Origin: an uncultured Rhizobiaceae group bacterium
GTDB lineage: Bacteria > Pseudomonadota > Alphaproteobacteria > Rhizobiales > Rhizobiaceae
Assembly: GCA_938010435.1 (NCBI GenBank)
Contig: CALLUS010000002.1
Coordinates: 186,001 to 250,000 of the forward strand
Reading direction: 5' to 3'
DNA length: 64,000 bases
The notes under the pieces: generated by a model
Told to the model about the DNA's origin: nothing
Database searches by the model: none
What the model saw: only the letters and a program-made list of their open reading frames with translations
Translations under genes and position numbers: made by a program
Part shown: positions 47,341 to 55,507 of the stretch, piece by piece
How positions within the stretch are numbered: the first letter of the stretch is position 1
Layout: each line of letters begins with the position of its first letter

Positions 47341-47410
47341 AGCAGTCCTCAATTTCTACTGGTTGGTTTGATCCCTTGGTCAATCGAATGACCATCGCGA
47401 CGAGTAAGAG

Positions 47411-47794
47411 CTAATTTTCGTTTGATGGCGTCATCCAACCCACCATCGCACCGCCAGGCTCCATTAACATGGAGATTCGGCCTGTGTTTGGAATATCAAA
47501 GGGTGGTTGAATGATGGTTGCACCTGCTTTTTCAGCTGCCTTTATCCGTTTGTCGATATCGTCAACAGCAATGTAGGACGTCCATTGGTCTTTCATGCCC
47601 TTAAAATGCTCACCCTGCATCTGATACATACCGCCGACAAAATTTTCGCCATCTTTGATGACCCAATAAGTACCGTTTGGTCCCATATCCATGCTGTCGA
47701 ATTCCCAGCCCAACGTGTCGTGGTAGAAGGTTTTAGCCTGCTCCACGTCATTGCTCATCAGTTCATTCCAGTGAAAATATCCATGTGCTGTCAT
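47411..47794 (-). CDS. VOC (glyoxalase-like) family protein
   Basis: A 127-residue vicinal-oxygen-chelate fold protein. It opens with GYFHWNELMSNDVEQAKTFYHDTLGWEF and ends with GRISMLMEPGGAMVGWM, the usual single-domain pattern of glyoxalase/bleomycin-resistance relatives that serve in many small-molecule reactions. Function is not fixed by sequence. ATG 47794 has AGAGGAGA upstream. It lies just downstream of glyQ. Confidence 0.9.
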   Translation of the reverse strand: MTAHGYFHWNELMSNDVEQAKTFYHDTLGWEFDSMDMGPNGTYWVIKDGENFVGGMYQMQGEHFKGMKDQWTSYIAVDDIDKRIKAAEKAGATIIQPPFDIPNTGRISMLMEPGGAMVGWMTPSNEN

Positions 47795-47864
47795 CGCAAA
47801 TCTCCTCTTGTCCAACCGTCCCTGCAACAAGTTTGGAGCAGCAGTTGTGAACTGTCAAAGGTGT

Positions 47865-48794
47865 TTAAGCGTCAACGAGCCCGCCACCCGCTTCCGTTTT
47901 CAGGAAGGCTTCGCCGCAGGCTTTGGAAAGATCACGAACACGGCCAATATAATTTTGACGTTCGGTTACAGAAATTACGCCCCGCGCGTCCAACAGATTG
48001 AACACATGGCTAGCTTTAATGCATTGATCGTAGGCCGGATGAGCCATGATAATCTGACGATCTTTTTTCGGATCAATCGCATCAGCAGACAAAATGCGTT
48101 TGCATTCTGCTTCGGCATCTTCAAAATGTTTTAACAATATGTCGGTGTCTGCAATATCGAAATTCCAGCGCGAATATTCACGTTCCGTTTGTTGGAACAC
48201 ATCGCCATAAGTGACTTTGTTGTTGTCTGTGCCGCCGTTGAAATTTAAATCGTAAACATCATCAACTCCCTGTACATACATGGCCAAACGCTCCAGACCG
48301 TAAGTCAATTCGCCGGCAACGGGGGAACATTCCTGACCGCAAATTTGCTGGAAATATGTGAATTGGGACACTTCCATCCCGTCACACCATACTTCCCAAC
48401 CTAAACCCCAAGCGCCAAGTGTGGGACTTTCCCAGTCGTCTTCAACAAAACGGATATCGTGCAATGCAGGATCAATACCGATTGCCCGCAGGGAACCCAG
48501 ATAAAGTTCCTGCAGATCCGGCGGAGATGGTTTGAGCAAAACCTGATACTGATAATAGTGCTGCAGGCGGTTCGGGTTTTCGCCGTAGCGTCCATCAGTC
48601 GGGCGGCGACTGGGCTGCACATAAGCCGCATTCCACGGTTTCGGCCCAAGCGCGCGCAGTGTGGTTGCAGGGTGGAACGTGCCGGCACCCACTTCCATGT
48701 CGTACGGTTGTAAAATTACACAGCCATAATCAGCCCAATATTCGTGAAGAGTGAGAATAAGTCCTTGGAAGGAATTCTTAGGATCATGGGGCAT
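47865..48794 (-). CDS. glyQ: Glycyl-tRNA synthetase alpha subunit
   Basis: Catalytic alpha subunit of the heterotetrameric glycyl-tRNA synthetase. The 309-residue product has family blocks [36 protein letters not shown], and the class II motif region [13 protein letters not shown] and [16 protein letters not shown] 48794 is preferred to in-frame 48842. glyS lies 1.1 kb further on, separated by a VOC gene, a CDGSH gene and a fasciclin remnant. Confidence 0.97.
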   Translation of the reverse strand: MPHDPKNSFQGLILTLHEYWADYGCVILQPYDMEVGAGTFHPATTLRALGPKPWNAAYVQPSRRPTDGRYGENPNRLQHYYQYQVLLKPSPPDLQELYLGSLRAIGIDPALHDIRFVEDDWESPTLGAWGLGWEVWCDGMEVSQFTYFQQICGQECSPVAGELTYGLERLAMYVQGVDDVYDLNFNGGTDNNKVTYGDVFQQTEREYSRWNFDIADTDILLKHFEDAEAECKRILSADAIDPKKDRQIIMAHPAYDQCIKASHVFNLLDARGVISVTERQNYIGRVRDLSKACGEAFLKTEAGGGLVDA

Positions 48795-48942
48795 GGCAAA
48801 ACGTTCTAAAGTGCAGCAGATAACCGTAACTTGAAGTGACACGGGCAGTTGTATCGGTCAATATTTTCTTACCATCTGGCGGTTTTGAAAGTGTACTAAT
48901 TTCCCTGCCAACCGATAAATTGCACATTTAAGGAGAAATATT

Positions 48943-49206
48943 GTGCCAAGATTTGTCTTTGTCATTCTCTATGCCTTCTTGACCATCCCCCTCGCACCAC
49001 AATTTGTTGCGACTTCCAATGCACAAGATTCTGGCGGGCAACAAGGTGGGAGATTTGATTTCAAAACAGCCGAACAACGAAGAAAAGACAGACTGATTAA
49101 CCGGAATAGTAAATGTATTTGTTCACGCAAGGCCAATGGAAAAACACGTTGCAAACGCCGAACGGCCACACGTGGAACTTTTATATATAGAATTTGCCGC
49201 CCATAG
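48943..49206 (+). CDS. Small exported Cys-containing basic protein
   Basis: An 87-residue protein starting at GTG with AAGGAGA upstream. It has a signal peptide (hydrophobic 4-20, probable cleavage after SNA), a Gln/Gly/Arg-rich linker and a basic end with four cysteines (KCICSRK, TRCKRR, YRICRP). I do not recognise a family. The spacing C-x-C then C then C resembles that of the exported protein encoded at 49427, so the two look like divergent paralogues. Divergent from glyQ. Confidence 0.7.
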   Translation: MPRFVFVILYAFLTIPLAPQFVATSNAQDSGGQQGGRFDFKTAEQRRKDRLINRNSKCICSRKANGKTRCKRRTATRGTFIYRICRP

Positions 49207-49426
49207 ATTGAACCAGTCTTAGATCGGGCAGAAACTGAATTGACCATCGGGTAGAAAACCTGTCGCTGTTTATTCAATTCGTTCGGTGTTGAATCGATTG
49301 GTGTCACGACATTCAGGGCAAACCAAGAAAAACAGGCCACCCTTTACGTGTGTGCATGATGGCACAGCGGTTTTTCTCCCCTTCACGTATTCAGTTTCCA
49401 AGGGGCTCTTTAACAGGAGTGGAATT

Positions 49427-49795
49427 ATGAAAAACGAGTTGTTAAGAATTGTATTTGTCAGTTCACTGGCTATCGGTACATTGGCGATCACGAGCCCAAC
49501 CTATGCTCAGCAAGCCAACGGGCATATTGGCGGACAAACTGAAAGTGCTTCCAGTGGCCCAAGCGCTGGCAATGGTGGCGGGGGATACTTTAAAAACAAG
49601 GCTCGACGGTGGCGCGGAAACCCCAATTACCCAGGTAGACGCAAAACCAAAGCTTATATTCCAGCAGGCGAATGCGAATGCACAACACGCAAAGCACGTT
49701 ACAACAGCAATGTCGCAACGTATAAGACTTGCAAAAAGCGCATTCAGTTGAACGACGGAACGTTGATGACGCGGGCCTGCCAACCTACGGGCTAG
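49427..49795 (+). CDS. Small exported Cys-containing basic protein, paralogue
   Basis: A 122-residue protein with a signal peptide (MKNELLRIVFVSSLAIGT, cleavage after TYA), a Gly/Ser/Asn-rich linker, and a basic C-terminal part with four cysteines (GECECTTRK, KTCKKR, RACQP). AACAGGAG precedes the ATG. The end resembles the product of 48943-49206 in cysteine order and basic character. A secreted role such as antimicrobial peptide, adhesin or cell-wall binder is possible, but nothing specific can be shown. Confidence 0.7.
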   Translation: MKNELLRIVFVSSLAIGTLAITSPTYAQQANGHIGGQTESASSGPSAGNGGGGYFKNKARRWRGNPNYPGRRKTKAYIPAGECECTTRKARYNSNVATYKTCKKRIQLNDGTLMTRACQPTG

Positions 49796-49974
49796 TCTTT
49801 CGGCCTATACACACCGGTTTTGGGGTCTTTTTCCAATTCGGTGAGATTTTCAGGTTTGGCGGCTTCGGCCGCCTTTCTCTCGTCTTCTTTCAAGGCATCC
49901 ATGTGCTTTCGAAAAGACGAATATGCATATACGCCCACGGCACCCAGTGCTGCTGCAGCTACAAATTGAATCAT
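49792..49974 (-). CDS. Small membrane-anchored protein, unknown function
   Basis: A 60-residue protein with one N-terminal membrane helix (MIQFVAAAALGAVGVYAYSS), then a charged helical part rich in Lys, Glu and Ala, ending DPKTGVYRPKD. I know of similar short proteins in rhizobia without function. Its stop overlaps the end of the convergent exported-protein gene by 4 bp, and it lies 24 bp after the S49 peptidase gene on the same strand. Confidence 0.72.
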   Translation of the reverse strand: MIQFVAAAALGAVGVYAYSSFRKHMDALKEDERKAAEAAKPENLTELEKDPKTGVYRPKD

Positions 49975-49998
49975 CTTCCCCTCCCCATTTTCTGTCGA

Positions 49999-50874
49999 TT
50001 AAAGTCCCAATCTTGACCAAATCGCACGTTCTTCGGCAACTGATAGAAGTCCATCAGCCGCATGTGCTGCAATATCATTGGCAGTCGTTTGCGACAAAAG
50101 AGAGACGCCAGATGTAGATCGTCGACCGAACAGTCCTTTTTTTGCTTCAATCAGCGTGAGTTTGGTTTTCTCGCCATAGCGTTGTTTAAGGGATGATCTT
50201 ACATCACCGATTGCATCCACCAATCCCAGTTCCTTTCCCTTTATACCCGTCCAGAACATACCGGTGAAAAGATCTTTGTTATCAACCAAACGATCGCCCC
50301 GGCTTTCTTTGACCAAATTGATAAACACATCGTGGATTTCCAACTGCAGTTCTTTGAGGCGCGCAATATCTTCCTTCTTTTCCGGCATAAAGGGATCAAG
50401 CACGCTTTTGTTTTGGCCTGCTGTATAAACGCGACGCTTCACGCCCACTTTTTTGATCGCATCCACAAATCCAAAACTGGCAGACACCACACCGATGGAC
50501 CCCACGATGCTGGACGGATCAACCGTAATGTCGTCACCCGCGCAAGCGATCATATATCCGCCGGAAGCCGCAGCATCTTCAACAAATACATGCACTTTTT
50601 TGTTTTTCTCTGCGGCTAAATCACGAATGCGTTGATAAATCAAACGCGACTGAACAGGTGAACCGCCCGGCGAGTTGACCACGATCGCCACCGCAGGTGC
50701 TTTTTTATCGTCAAAAGCACGTTCCAAAATTCCGGCGCATGAAGCGATGTTCAGCACAGGCCGAAATTGTGAGCCGCCAGACATAATTGCTCCCGACAGT
50801 TTGACCACAGGGATCGTCACATGGGTTTTACGAAATTTGGCAGGTATGAGTTTTTTGAAAATGGATTTCAACAA
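49999..50874 (-). CDS. S49-family peptidase (SohB/SppA-like)
   Basis: A 291-residue serine peptidase of the S49 (signal peptide peptidase A / SohB) family. The catalytic serine is in EDAAASGGYMIACAGD; the helper lysine follows about 50 residues later in the GQNKSVLDPF region. VVNSPGGSPVQS marks the oxyanion part. It is likely bound to the inner face of, or secreted across, the inner membrane; the start has no long hydrophobic helix, so its location is not certain. Confidence 0.92.
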   Translation of the reverse strand: MLKSIFKKLIPAKFRKTHVTIPVVKLSGAIMSGGSQFRPVLNIASCAGILERAFDDKKAPAVAIVVNSPGGSPVQSRLIYQRIRDLAAEKNKKVHVFVEDAAASGGYMIACAGDDITVDPSSIVGSIGVVSASFGFVDAIKKVGVKRRVYTAGQNKSVLDPFMPEKKEDIARLKELQLEIHDVFINLVKESRGDRLVDNKDLFTGMFWTGIKGKELGLVDAIGDVRSSLKQRYGEKTKLTLIEAKKGLFGRRSTSGVSLLSQTTANDIAAHAADGLLSVAEERAIWSRLGL

Positions 50875-50944
50875 TCTGACTTTCCGGAAATGAATTTCAA
50901 TAGTGATATCAAAGTGTGGTTTTCATGGTCAATTTCAACCAGCT

Positions 50945-51742
50945 TTACAATTCTAAACATGCTCTACCCCGCAAGATTTCTTCCACATCAGAGGCAAAGA
51001 CGTGATGGTCTTCGTTGGACGGATGATCTCGCAAAACAATAGGCTCTAAAAATTGAAGTGGAGCCATTCCTCCTTTGATGCCGCGAACAAGCATCAATAT
51101 TGCAGGAACACCTCGAACGGGCTGTACGGGTTTAATCTTTAAACTGCCAAACCTTCCTTCAAGAGCGATGAGCAGTTCAGGCAGATTTGCCGGACGCATT
51201 ATTAGGGTGAGTTCTGCTCGGTATTTAGCGATGTAAGATGCTGTTTTCACCCATTTGAGCAACATATCCGTCTGCATAACATGTGCTTGTGCTTTGTCTT
51301 CCGCAGTCGCAGCTTGCAGAGTTTCATCATTGTACGGTGGATTTGTGACGATGTGGTCATACGTATTTGGAAGAAGACCATATTGATCGCGATCGTCACC
51401 CGTCACCGTGATATCCGCCTCGAATACCCGCAAACGACCTTTGAGATGGGTATTCTGTTCAAGAGCAAATGATTGACGCGCGTAATCAACATTGCGCGGG
51501 TTCAGCTCAAATAGATCAATGGATAAATTGACACACCTTTGGGCTATCGCCATGCCAACAACACCACTGCCAGCGCCAAGGTCCGCAACTTTTCCTGGCG
51601 CTGTTTTTTTCACCGTAGCTGCCAATAAGATGGCATCTAATCCAGATCGATGACTCCCCTTTTGAGCCTGTACAGCAAAAAAGCTGTTGTCGAGAAACCC
51701 GTCGACCGTTGTTTCCAAATTTATAGAACTGCTCAATTTCAT
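50945..51742 (-). CDS. tRNA1(Val) (adenine(37)-N6)-methyltransferase-like enzyme
   Basis: A 265-residue class I SAM methyltransferase of the TrmN6/HemK-related group. The SAM motif is DLGAGSGVVGMAIA and the catalytic motif for N6-adenine methylation is NPPYND. Substrate specificity is assumed from family (tRNA A37). It overlaps the upstream DUF2007 gene by 4 bp (ATGA), a coupling I recall from other rhizobia. Confidence 0.9.
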   Translation of the reverse strand: MKLSSSINLETTVDGFLDNSFFAVQAQKGSHRSGLDAILLAATVKKTAPGKVADLGAGSGVVGMAIAQRCVNLSIDLFELNPRNVDYARQSFALEQNTHLKGRLRVFEADITVTGDDRDQYGLLPNTYDHIVTNPPYNDETLQAATAEDKAQAHVMQTDMLLKWVKTASYIAKYRAELTLIMRPANLPELLIALEGRFGSLKIKPVQPVRGVPAILMLVRGIKGGMAPLQFLEPIVLRDHPSNEDHHVFASDVEEILRGRACLEL

Positions 51743-51975
51743 CCGCGCACCGGTTTGGTTGGGAGTTCGTCACCAAGTCCCGCATCTTGCATCAACCTCC
51801 TGGCTTGGGTCAGCTTATCGCCATCAACCATAATGCGTCGCGGTAGAATGCCTACGGAACCGTCAAGTATGCTCATGTGAGAATCCGCCACAAAGTGTTC
51901 GATCTCAGCTTCTTTCAACAAAGACCCTGCAAAAGAAATCGTCACAGCATTATTGGTTCGAAGCAGCTCTTCCAT
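51739..51975 (-). CDS. DUF2007 domain protein
   Basis: A 78-residue cytoplasmic protein of the DUF2007 (putative signal-transducing) type: MEELLRTNNAVTISFAGSLLKEAEIEHFV, then the basic block ILPRRIMVDGDKLTQARRLM. Small alpha/beta fold, function unknown. ATG 51975; an in-frame GTG at 51984 is less likely. It overlaps the methyltransferase start by 4 bp. Confidence 0.88.
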   Translation of the reverse strand: MEELLRTNNAVTISFAGSLLKEAEIEHFVADSHMSILDGSVGILPRRIMVDGDKLTQARRLMQDAGLGDELPTKPVRG

Positions 51976-52004
51976 GATCAGCACCCAGGTCTGTTTGACG
52001 TGTC

Positions 52005-52907
52005 TTAAGCGATAATGTGTTCGCCTTCCAGCACGGCACGATCTTTTCTAATCGCCTTTGTGATGTGATCCATAAACACTCTAATGCGTGCCGCATTCTT
52101 GATTTCGGGGTGAGTGAGCACCCAAACAGGCGTCGACAATTGAAACCATGGGCACGAGATGCGCTGCAATTGATCCAAAGGGTCGCCAATTACACAAGGT
52201 AACACGGCCAAGCCAATTGACTGAGATGCGCAGATGGCCATTGCGTAGTAAGTGTCCAACGAAAGCCAGCGGGAATGAACAGGAATATGCTGATGAACCC
52301 ATTTATGGCTGGGCGACCCCGATAGAGCTTCCCCTACCCCCAACCATTGTTGCCTGGCTAGGTCTTCAAGTGTTGGATTTTGCGGCAATGAATCGGCAAT
52401 ATCCGCTGTTGCATAAATTCCAAATCCCAAATCTGCAACGCGCTGACCTACCAAATTATCTTGAGGGCTCAATGCCGGACGAATTGCAATATCTGCATCT
52501 TGCCTCGATAGGCTGAGTCTCGAGTTCGTAATGGTGAATTCAACAGTAATATTTGGATGCAGCTCGTGAAACTCCATTAAATACTGGGCCATCATCTCAT
52601 TGATAAATGAATCCGTCGACGTGACCGCCAATCGTCCTTCAAGGCGCAGATCTCGCCCCAAAATCTCGCGGCCAATGCGAGCCACGCTTTCATCAATTTC
52701 GCGGGACGCACTTACCAAAGCGTCGCATTCTGGTGTGGGGCTATAACCACTCTTCAATCGCTCAAAAAGGCGCACATTGTTTCGCTCTTCAAAGCGTCCG
52801 ACACGGCGTTGAACCGTGCTGGCATTAACCCCAAGTTTTTGTGCTGCGGCCAAAGCAGACCCATTGTCATAGACCGACAGAATGTATCGAAGGTCATCCC
52901 AATCCAT
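52005..52907 (-). CDS. LysR-family transcriptional regulator
   Basis: A 300-residue LysR-type regulator. The N-terminal winged helix (MDWDDLRYILSVYDNGSALAAAQ, residues 1-60) and the periplasmic-binding-like effector domain are complete. ATG 52907 has GAAGGAAA upstream; the longer frame from 52973 has no proper site. It diverges from the yceI-cytochrome b561 pair across 138 bp, so it is a candidate regulator of that pair. Confidence 0.92.
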   Translation of the reverse strand: MDWDDLRYILSVYDNGSALAAAQKLGVNASTVQRRVGRFEERNNVRLFERLKSGYSPTPECDALVSASREIDESVARIGREILGRDLRLEGRLAVTSTDSFINEMMAQYLMEFHELHPNITVEFTITNSRLSLSRQDADIAIRPALSPQDNLVGQRVADLGFGIYATADIADSLPQNPTLEDLARQQWLGVGEALSGSPSHKWVHQHIPVHSRWLSLDTYYAMAICASQSIGLAVLPCVIGDPLDQLQRISCPWFQLSTPVWVLTHPEIKNAARIRVFMDHITKAIRKDRAVLEGEHIIA

Positions 52908-53045
52908 AGAAGTCACATTTCCTTCAATGCAAATTTGCATAATAAGAATGCAATATTTGATATAGAAAAGCAAAAAAGCGGATATTAAATGTTACTCACT
53001 GCTTTTCAAAAAGCATCAGAGTTAATCCGTGATCAGGAGAAAAAA

Positions 53046-53624
53046 ATGAAAACACTTTTGAAAACAATTGTATTGAGCGCAACCCTATCACTTGCTTTGC
53101 CCGTGATGGCACAGGCTGCAAGCTACACAATTGATCTCTCTCATTCTTTCATCAAGTTCGAAACGAGCCATTTGGGCTTTTCCAAATTGTCAGGTCGTTT
53201 CAACAAGTTCGATGGTAAAATGACTTATGACCCGGCAGCCGGAGCGGCCGGCCAAAGCATCAAAATTAACATCGACACAACCAGCCTGGATACCAATTGG
53301 GCGGACCGCGACAAACACCTGCGCAGTGGTGATTTTTTCAATGTAGGAAAGTTCACGACGGCAATGTTTGAAAGCACTGGATATGAGGGAGATGCTAACG
53401 GCGGAACACTTAAAGGGAAACTGACGTTTCTCGGTGTGAGCAAAGACATTGCGTTTCCAATCAAGAAAATTGGTGAAGGCAAAGACCCTTGGGGCGGTTA
53501 CCGTGTTGGTTTTGAAGGTACATACACGATGACCCGCAAAGATTTCGGCATGGATTACAATCTCGGCCCAAAAGCTGAAACCGTGGATGTGACGCTTCAA
53601 ATCGAAGCCATTAAAGACAAGTAA
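53046..53624 (+). CDS. yceI: YceI family periplasmic protein
   Basis: A 192-residue periplasmic lipocalin-like protein of the YceI family that binds polyisoprenoids or related lipids. Signal peptide with cleavage after AQA, then ASYTIDLSHSFIKFETSHLGFSK, the KLTFLGVSKDIAFPIK centre and the end TLQIEAIK typical of YceI. ATG 53046 with AGGAGA upstream. A cytochrome b561 gene follows, the usual yceI-yceJ arrangement. Confidence 0.95.
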   Translation: MKTLLKTIVLSATLSLALPVMAQAASYTIDLSHSFIKFETSHLGFSKLSGRFNKFDGKMTYDPAAGAAGQSIKINIDTTSLDTNWADRDKHLRSGDFFNVGKFTTAMFESTGYEGDANGGTLKGKLTFLGVSKDIAFPIKKIGEGKDPWGGYRVGFEGTYTMTRKDFGMDYNLGPKAETVDVTLQIEAIKDK

Positions 53625-53630
53625 GGTTTT

Positions 53631-53659
53631 GGCAGCCCCTGTTTAAGACTGGGGCTGCC
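53631..53659 (+). terminator. Hairpin between yceI and the cytochrome b561 gene
   Basis: GGCAGCCCC and GGGGCTGCC form a perfect 9-bp stem with an 11-base loop just after the yceI stop, followed by GTCGGTTTTC. It could partly end transcription, lowering the b561 share of the message. Confidence 0.55.
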
Positions 53660-53688
53660 GTCGGTTTTCAAATATTCGGAGAAGCATC

Positions 53689-54228
53689 ATGACCGTAAAC
53701 AATACGAAGGATAGCTTTTCCCGCATAACCAAAGTTCTGCATTGGCTGATCGCCTTGCACATGATCGGACTTATTGCACTCGGCTGGTGGATGATTGACC
53801 TTTCATTCTATTCGAGTTGGTATTATCTTGCTCCGTTTTTGCACAAAGCTTTTGGTCTCGTTGTCTTCGCTTTGGGACTTGTATTGCTGATTACAAAATC
53901 AAGAAAACGCCCCGCTGAGATGAAAAGTCATTCGCGCTTTGAAAGCTTCGCATCAAAAATCGCGCATTGGCTCCTTTTTGCAAGCGTGATCACCATTCCA
54001 ATCAGCGGTTATGTTTTCACAACATTCACTGGTGATGCCGTTTCGTTTTTCAATCTCTTTGACGTACCAGCGATGTTCAACGTGTCTGAAATAGTACGCG
54101 ATTTAGCGATCGATTTTCACATTTATGCCTCATACGGGTTGTTAGCAGTTATTTTAGCCCATGCAGGAGGTGCATTGAAACATCATTTTCTGGATCGCGA
54201 CCGTACACTGAGGCGTATGACTTGGTGA
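53689..54228 (+). CDS. yceJ: Cytochrome b561 family protein
   Basis: A 179-residue inner-membrane dihaem cytochrome with four membrane helices. Histidines that fit haem ligands are visible in the start of helix 1 (LHWLIALHMIG), in LHKAFGLVVFAL, in AHWLLFAS and in the last part (DFHIYASYG and LKHHF). It follows yceI, as in many gammaproteobacteria and alphaproteobacteria, suggesting a joint redox or quinone-related job. A hairpin lies between the two. Confidence 0.93.
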   Translation: MTVNNTKDSFSRITKVLHWLIALHMIGLIALGWWMIDLSFYSSWYYLAPFLHKAFGLVVFALGLVLLITKSRKRPAEMKSHSRFESFASKIAHWLLFASVITIPISGYVFTTFTGDAVSFFNLFDVPAMFNVSEIVRDLAIDFHIYASYGLLAVILAHAGGALKHHFLDRDRTLRRMTW

Positions 54229-54342
54229 AGGCATTCTAAAATTGCCTGTGACACGTCAACGCCGCATGGCTGTTTCATCTTGTGATTGTGCTTTTGAAAC
54301 TTTATCTATCCGGCACAAACTTTAAAAGGGCCAAGTGTGAAT

Positions 54343-55359
54343 ATGGGCGTTGTGATTTCAATTGACGAAAGCCGTGCTCCGCAGGCCAGTGTCAAACCAC
54401 TTGTTGACCTTACAAAAAACGATATGGGCCGCGTGAACGACTTGATCCTGTCGAAGACAGGTTCCGATGTGGAAATGATCCCTGAAGTGGCCAAACATTT
54501 GATCGATTCAGGCGGCAAGCGATTGCGCCCCATGCTAACCCTCGCCTCGGCTCAACTGTGCGGTTACAAAGGTGATGGGCACATTACGCTCGCTGCCAGT
54601 GTAGAATTCATGCACACGGCTACATTGCTGCATGACGATGTGGTGGACGAAAGCGATATGCGCCGAGGCAAACAATCTGCACGTATGGTTTGGGGCAATC
54701 AGGCCAGTGTGCTGGTTGGCGACTTTCTGCTCGGACAAGCATTCAGGATGATGGTGGATGCCGGTTCCATGGAAGCGCTCGAAGTTCTTTCCACAGCATC
54801 CATGGTGATTGCTGAGGGCGAAGTGATGCAGCTTTCTGCAGCTCAAAGCATGGAAACCACAGAAGATGATTATCTCACCGTCATCCGCTCTAAAACAGCC
54901 GCTTTGTTTTCTGCTGCGGCTGAAGTCGGCCCGATTCTTGCCGGATCTGAAAAACCTGTTCGCGATGCATTTCGCTCCTATGGAATAAATCTCGGCCTCG
55001 CTTTCCAATTGGTGGATGATGCCTTGGACTATGGTGGCTCAAAAGCTGACCTCGGCAAAAATGTTGGCGACGATTTTTACGAAGGTAAAATTACGCTTCC
55101 CGTTTTGCTGGCATATCGCCGTGGTAGTGAAGAGGAACGTGAGTTTTGGCGCAGCGTTATGGAAAGCGATGCATCTGATGAAGTGGCACTGCAACAAGCT
55201 ATGGGCTTGTTGTCCGATCACAATGCAATTGCAGACACTGTAGCGCGCGCAAAACACTATGGCGAAATTGCCCGCGATGCTCTCGCTCCTCTACCCGCCA
55301 GTGATTTAAAACAAGCACTATTGGATGTAGTCGATTTCTGTGTCAGCCGCGTAAATTAG
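54343..55359 (+). CDS. ispB: Polyprenyl diphosphate synthase (octaprenyl type)
   Basis: A 338-residue trans-prenyltransferase that builds the long tail of ubiquinone. The first Asp-rich motif is LLHDDVVDESDMRRG and the second LAFQLVDDALDY; GGKRLRPML marks the IPP site. An in-frame GTG lies at 54337, and ATG 54343 has AAAGGG at a good distance. Chain length is inferred from the family, since alphaproteobacteria mostly make Q-10 (decaprenyl). Its product would feed UbiA at 40.2-41.2 kb. Confidence 0.92.
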   Translation: MGVVISIDESRAPQASVKPLVDLTKNDMGRVNDLILSKTGSDVEMIPEVAKHLIDSGGKRLRPMLTLASAQLCGYKGDGHITLAASVEFMHTATLLHDDVVDESDMRRGKQSARMVWGNQASVLVGDFLLGQAFRMMVDAGSMEALEVLSTASMVIAEGEVMQLSAAQSMETTEDDYLTVIRSKTAALFSAAAEVGPILAGSEKPVRDAFRSYGINLGLAFQLVDDALDYGGSKADLGKNVGDDFYEGKITLPVLLAYRRGSEEEREFWRSVMESDASDEVALQQAMGLLSDHNAIADTVARAKHYGEIARDALAPLPASDLKQALLDVVDFCVSRVN

Positions 55360-55507
55360 GGATTGGCTAACGCTGACTTCAAGAAGACGTGTCTTATGGC
55401 GCATTGGCTTGTCGGGAATCACTAAAACGGTCATGGTAAAGCCCTATTGTCTTGTATGATTTGGTGAGTGGCCAATTCAGGTGACGCCACGGGTTTGAGG
55501 AGTGACT

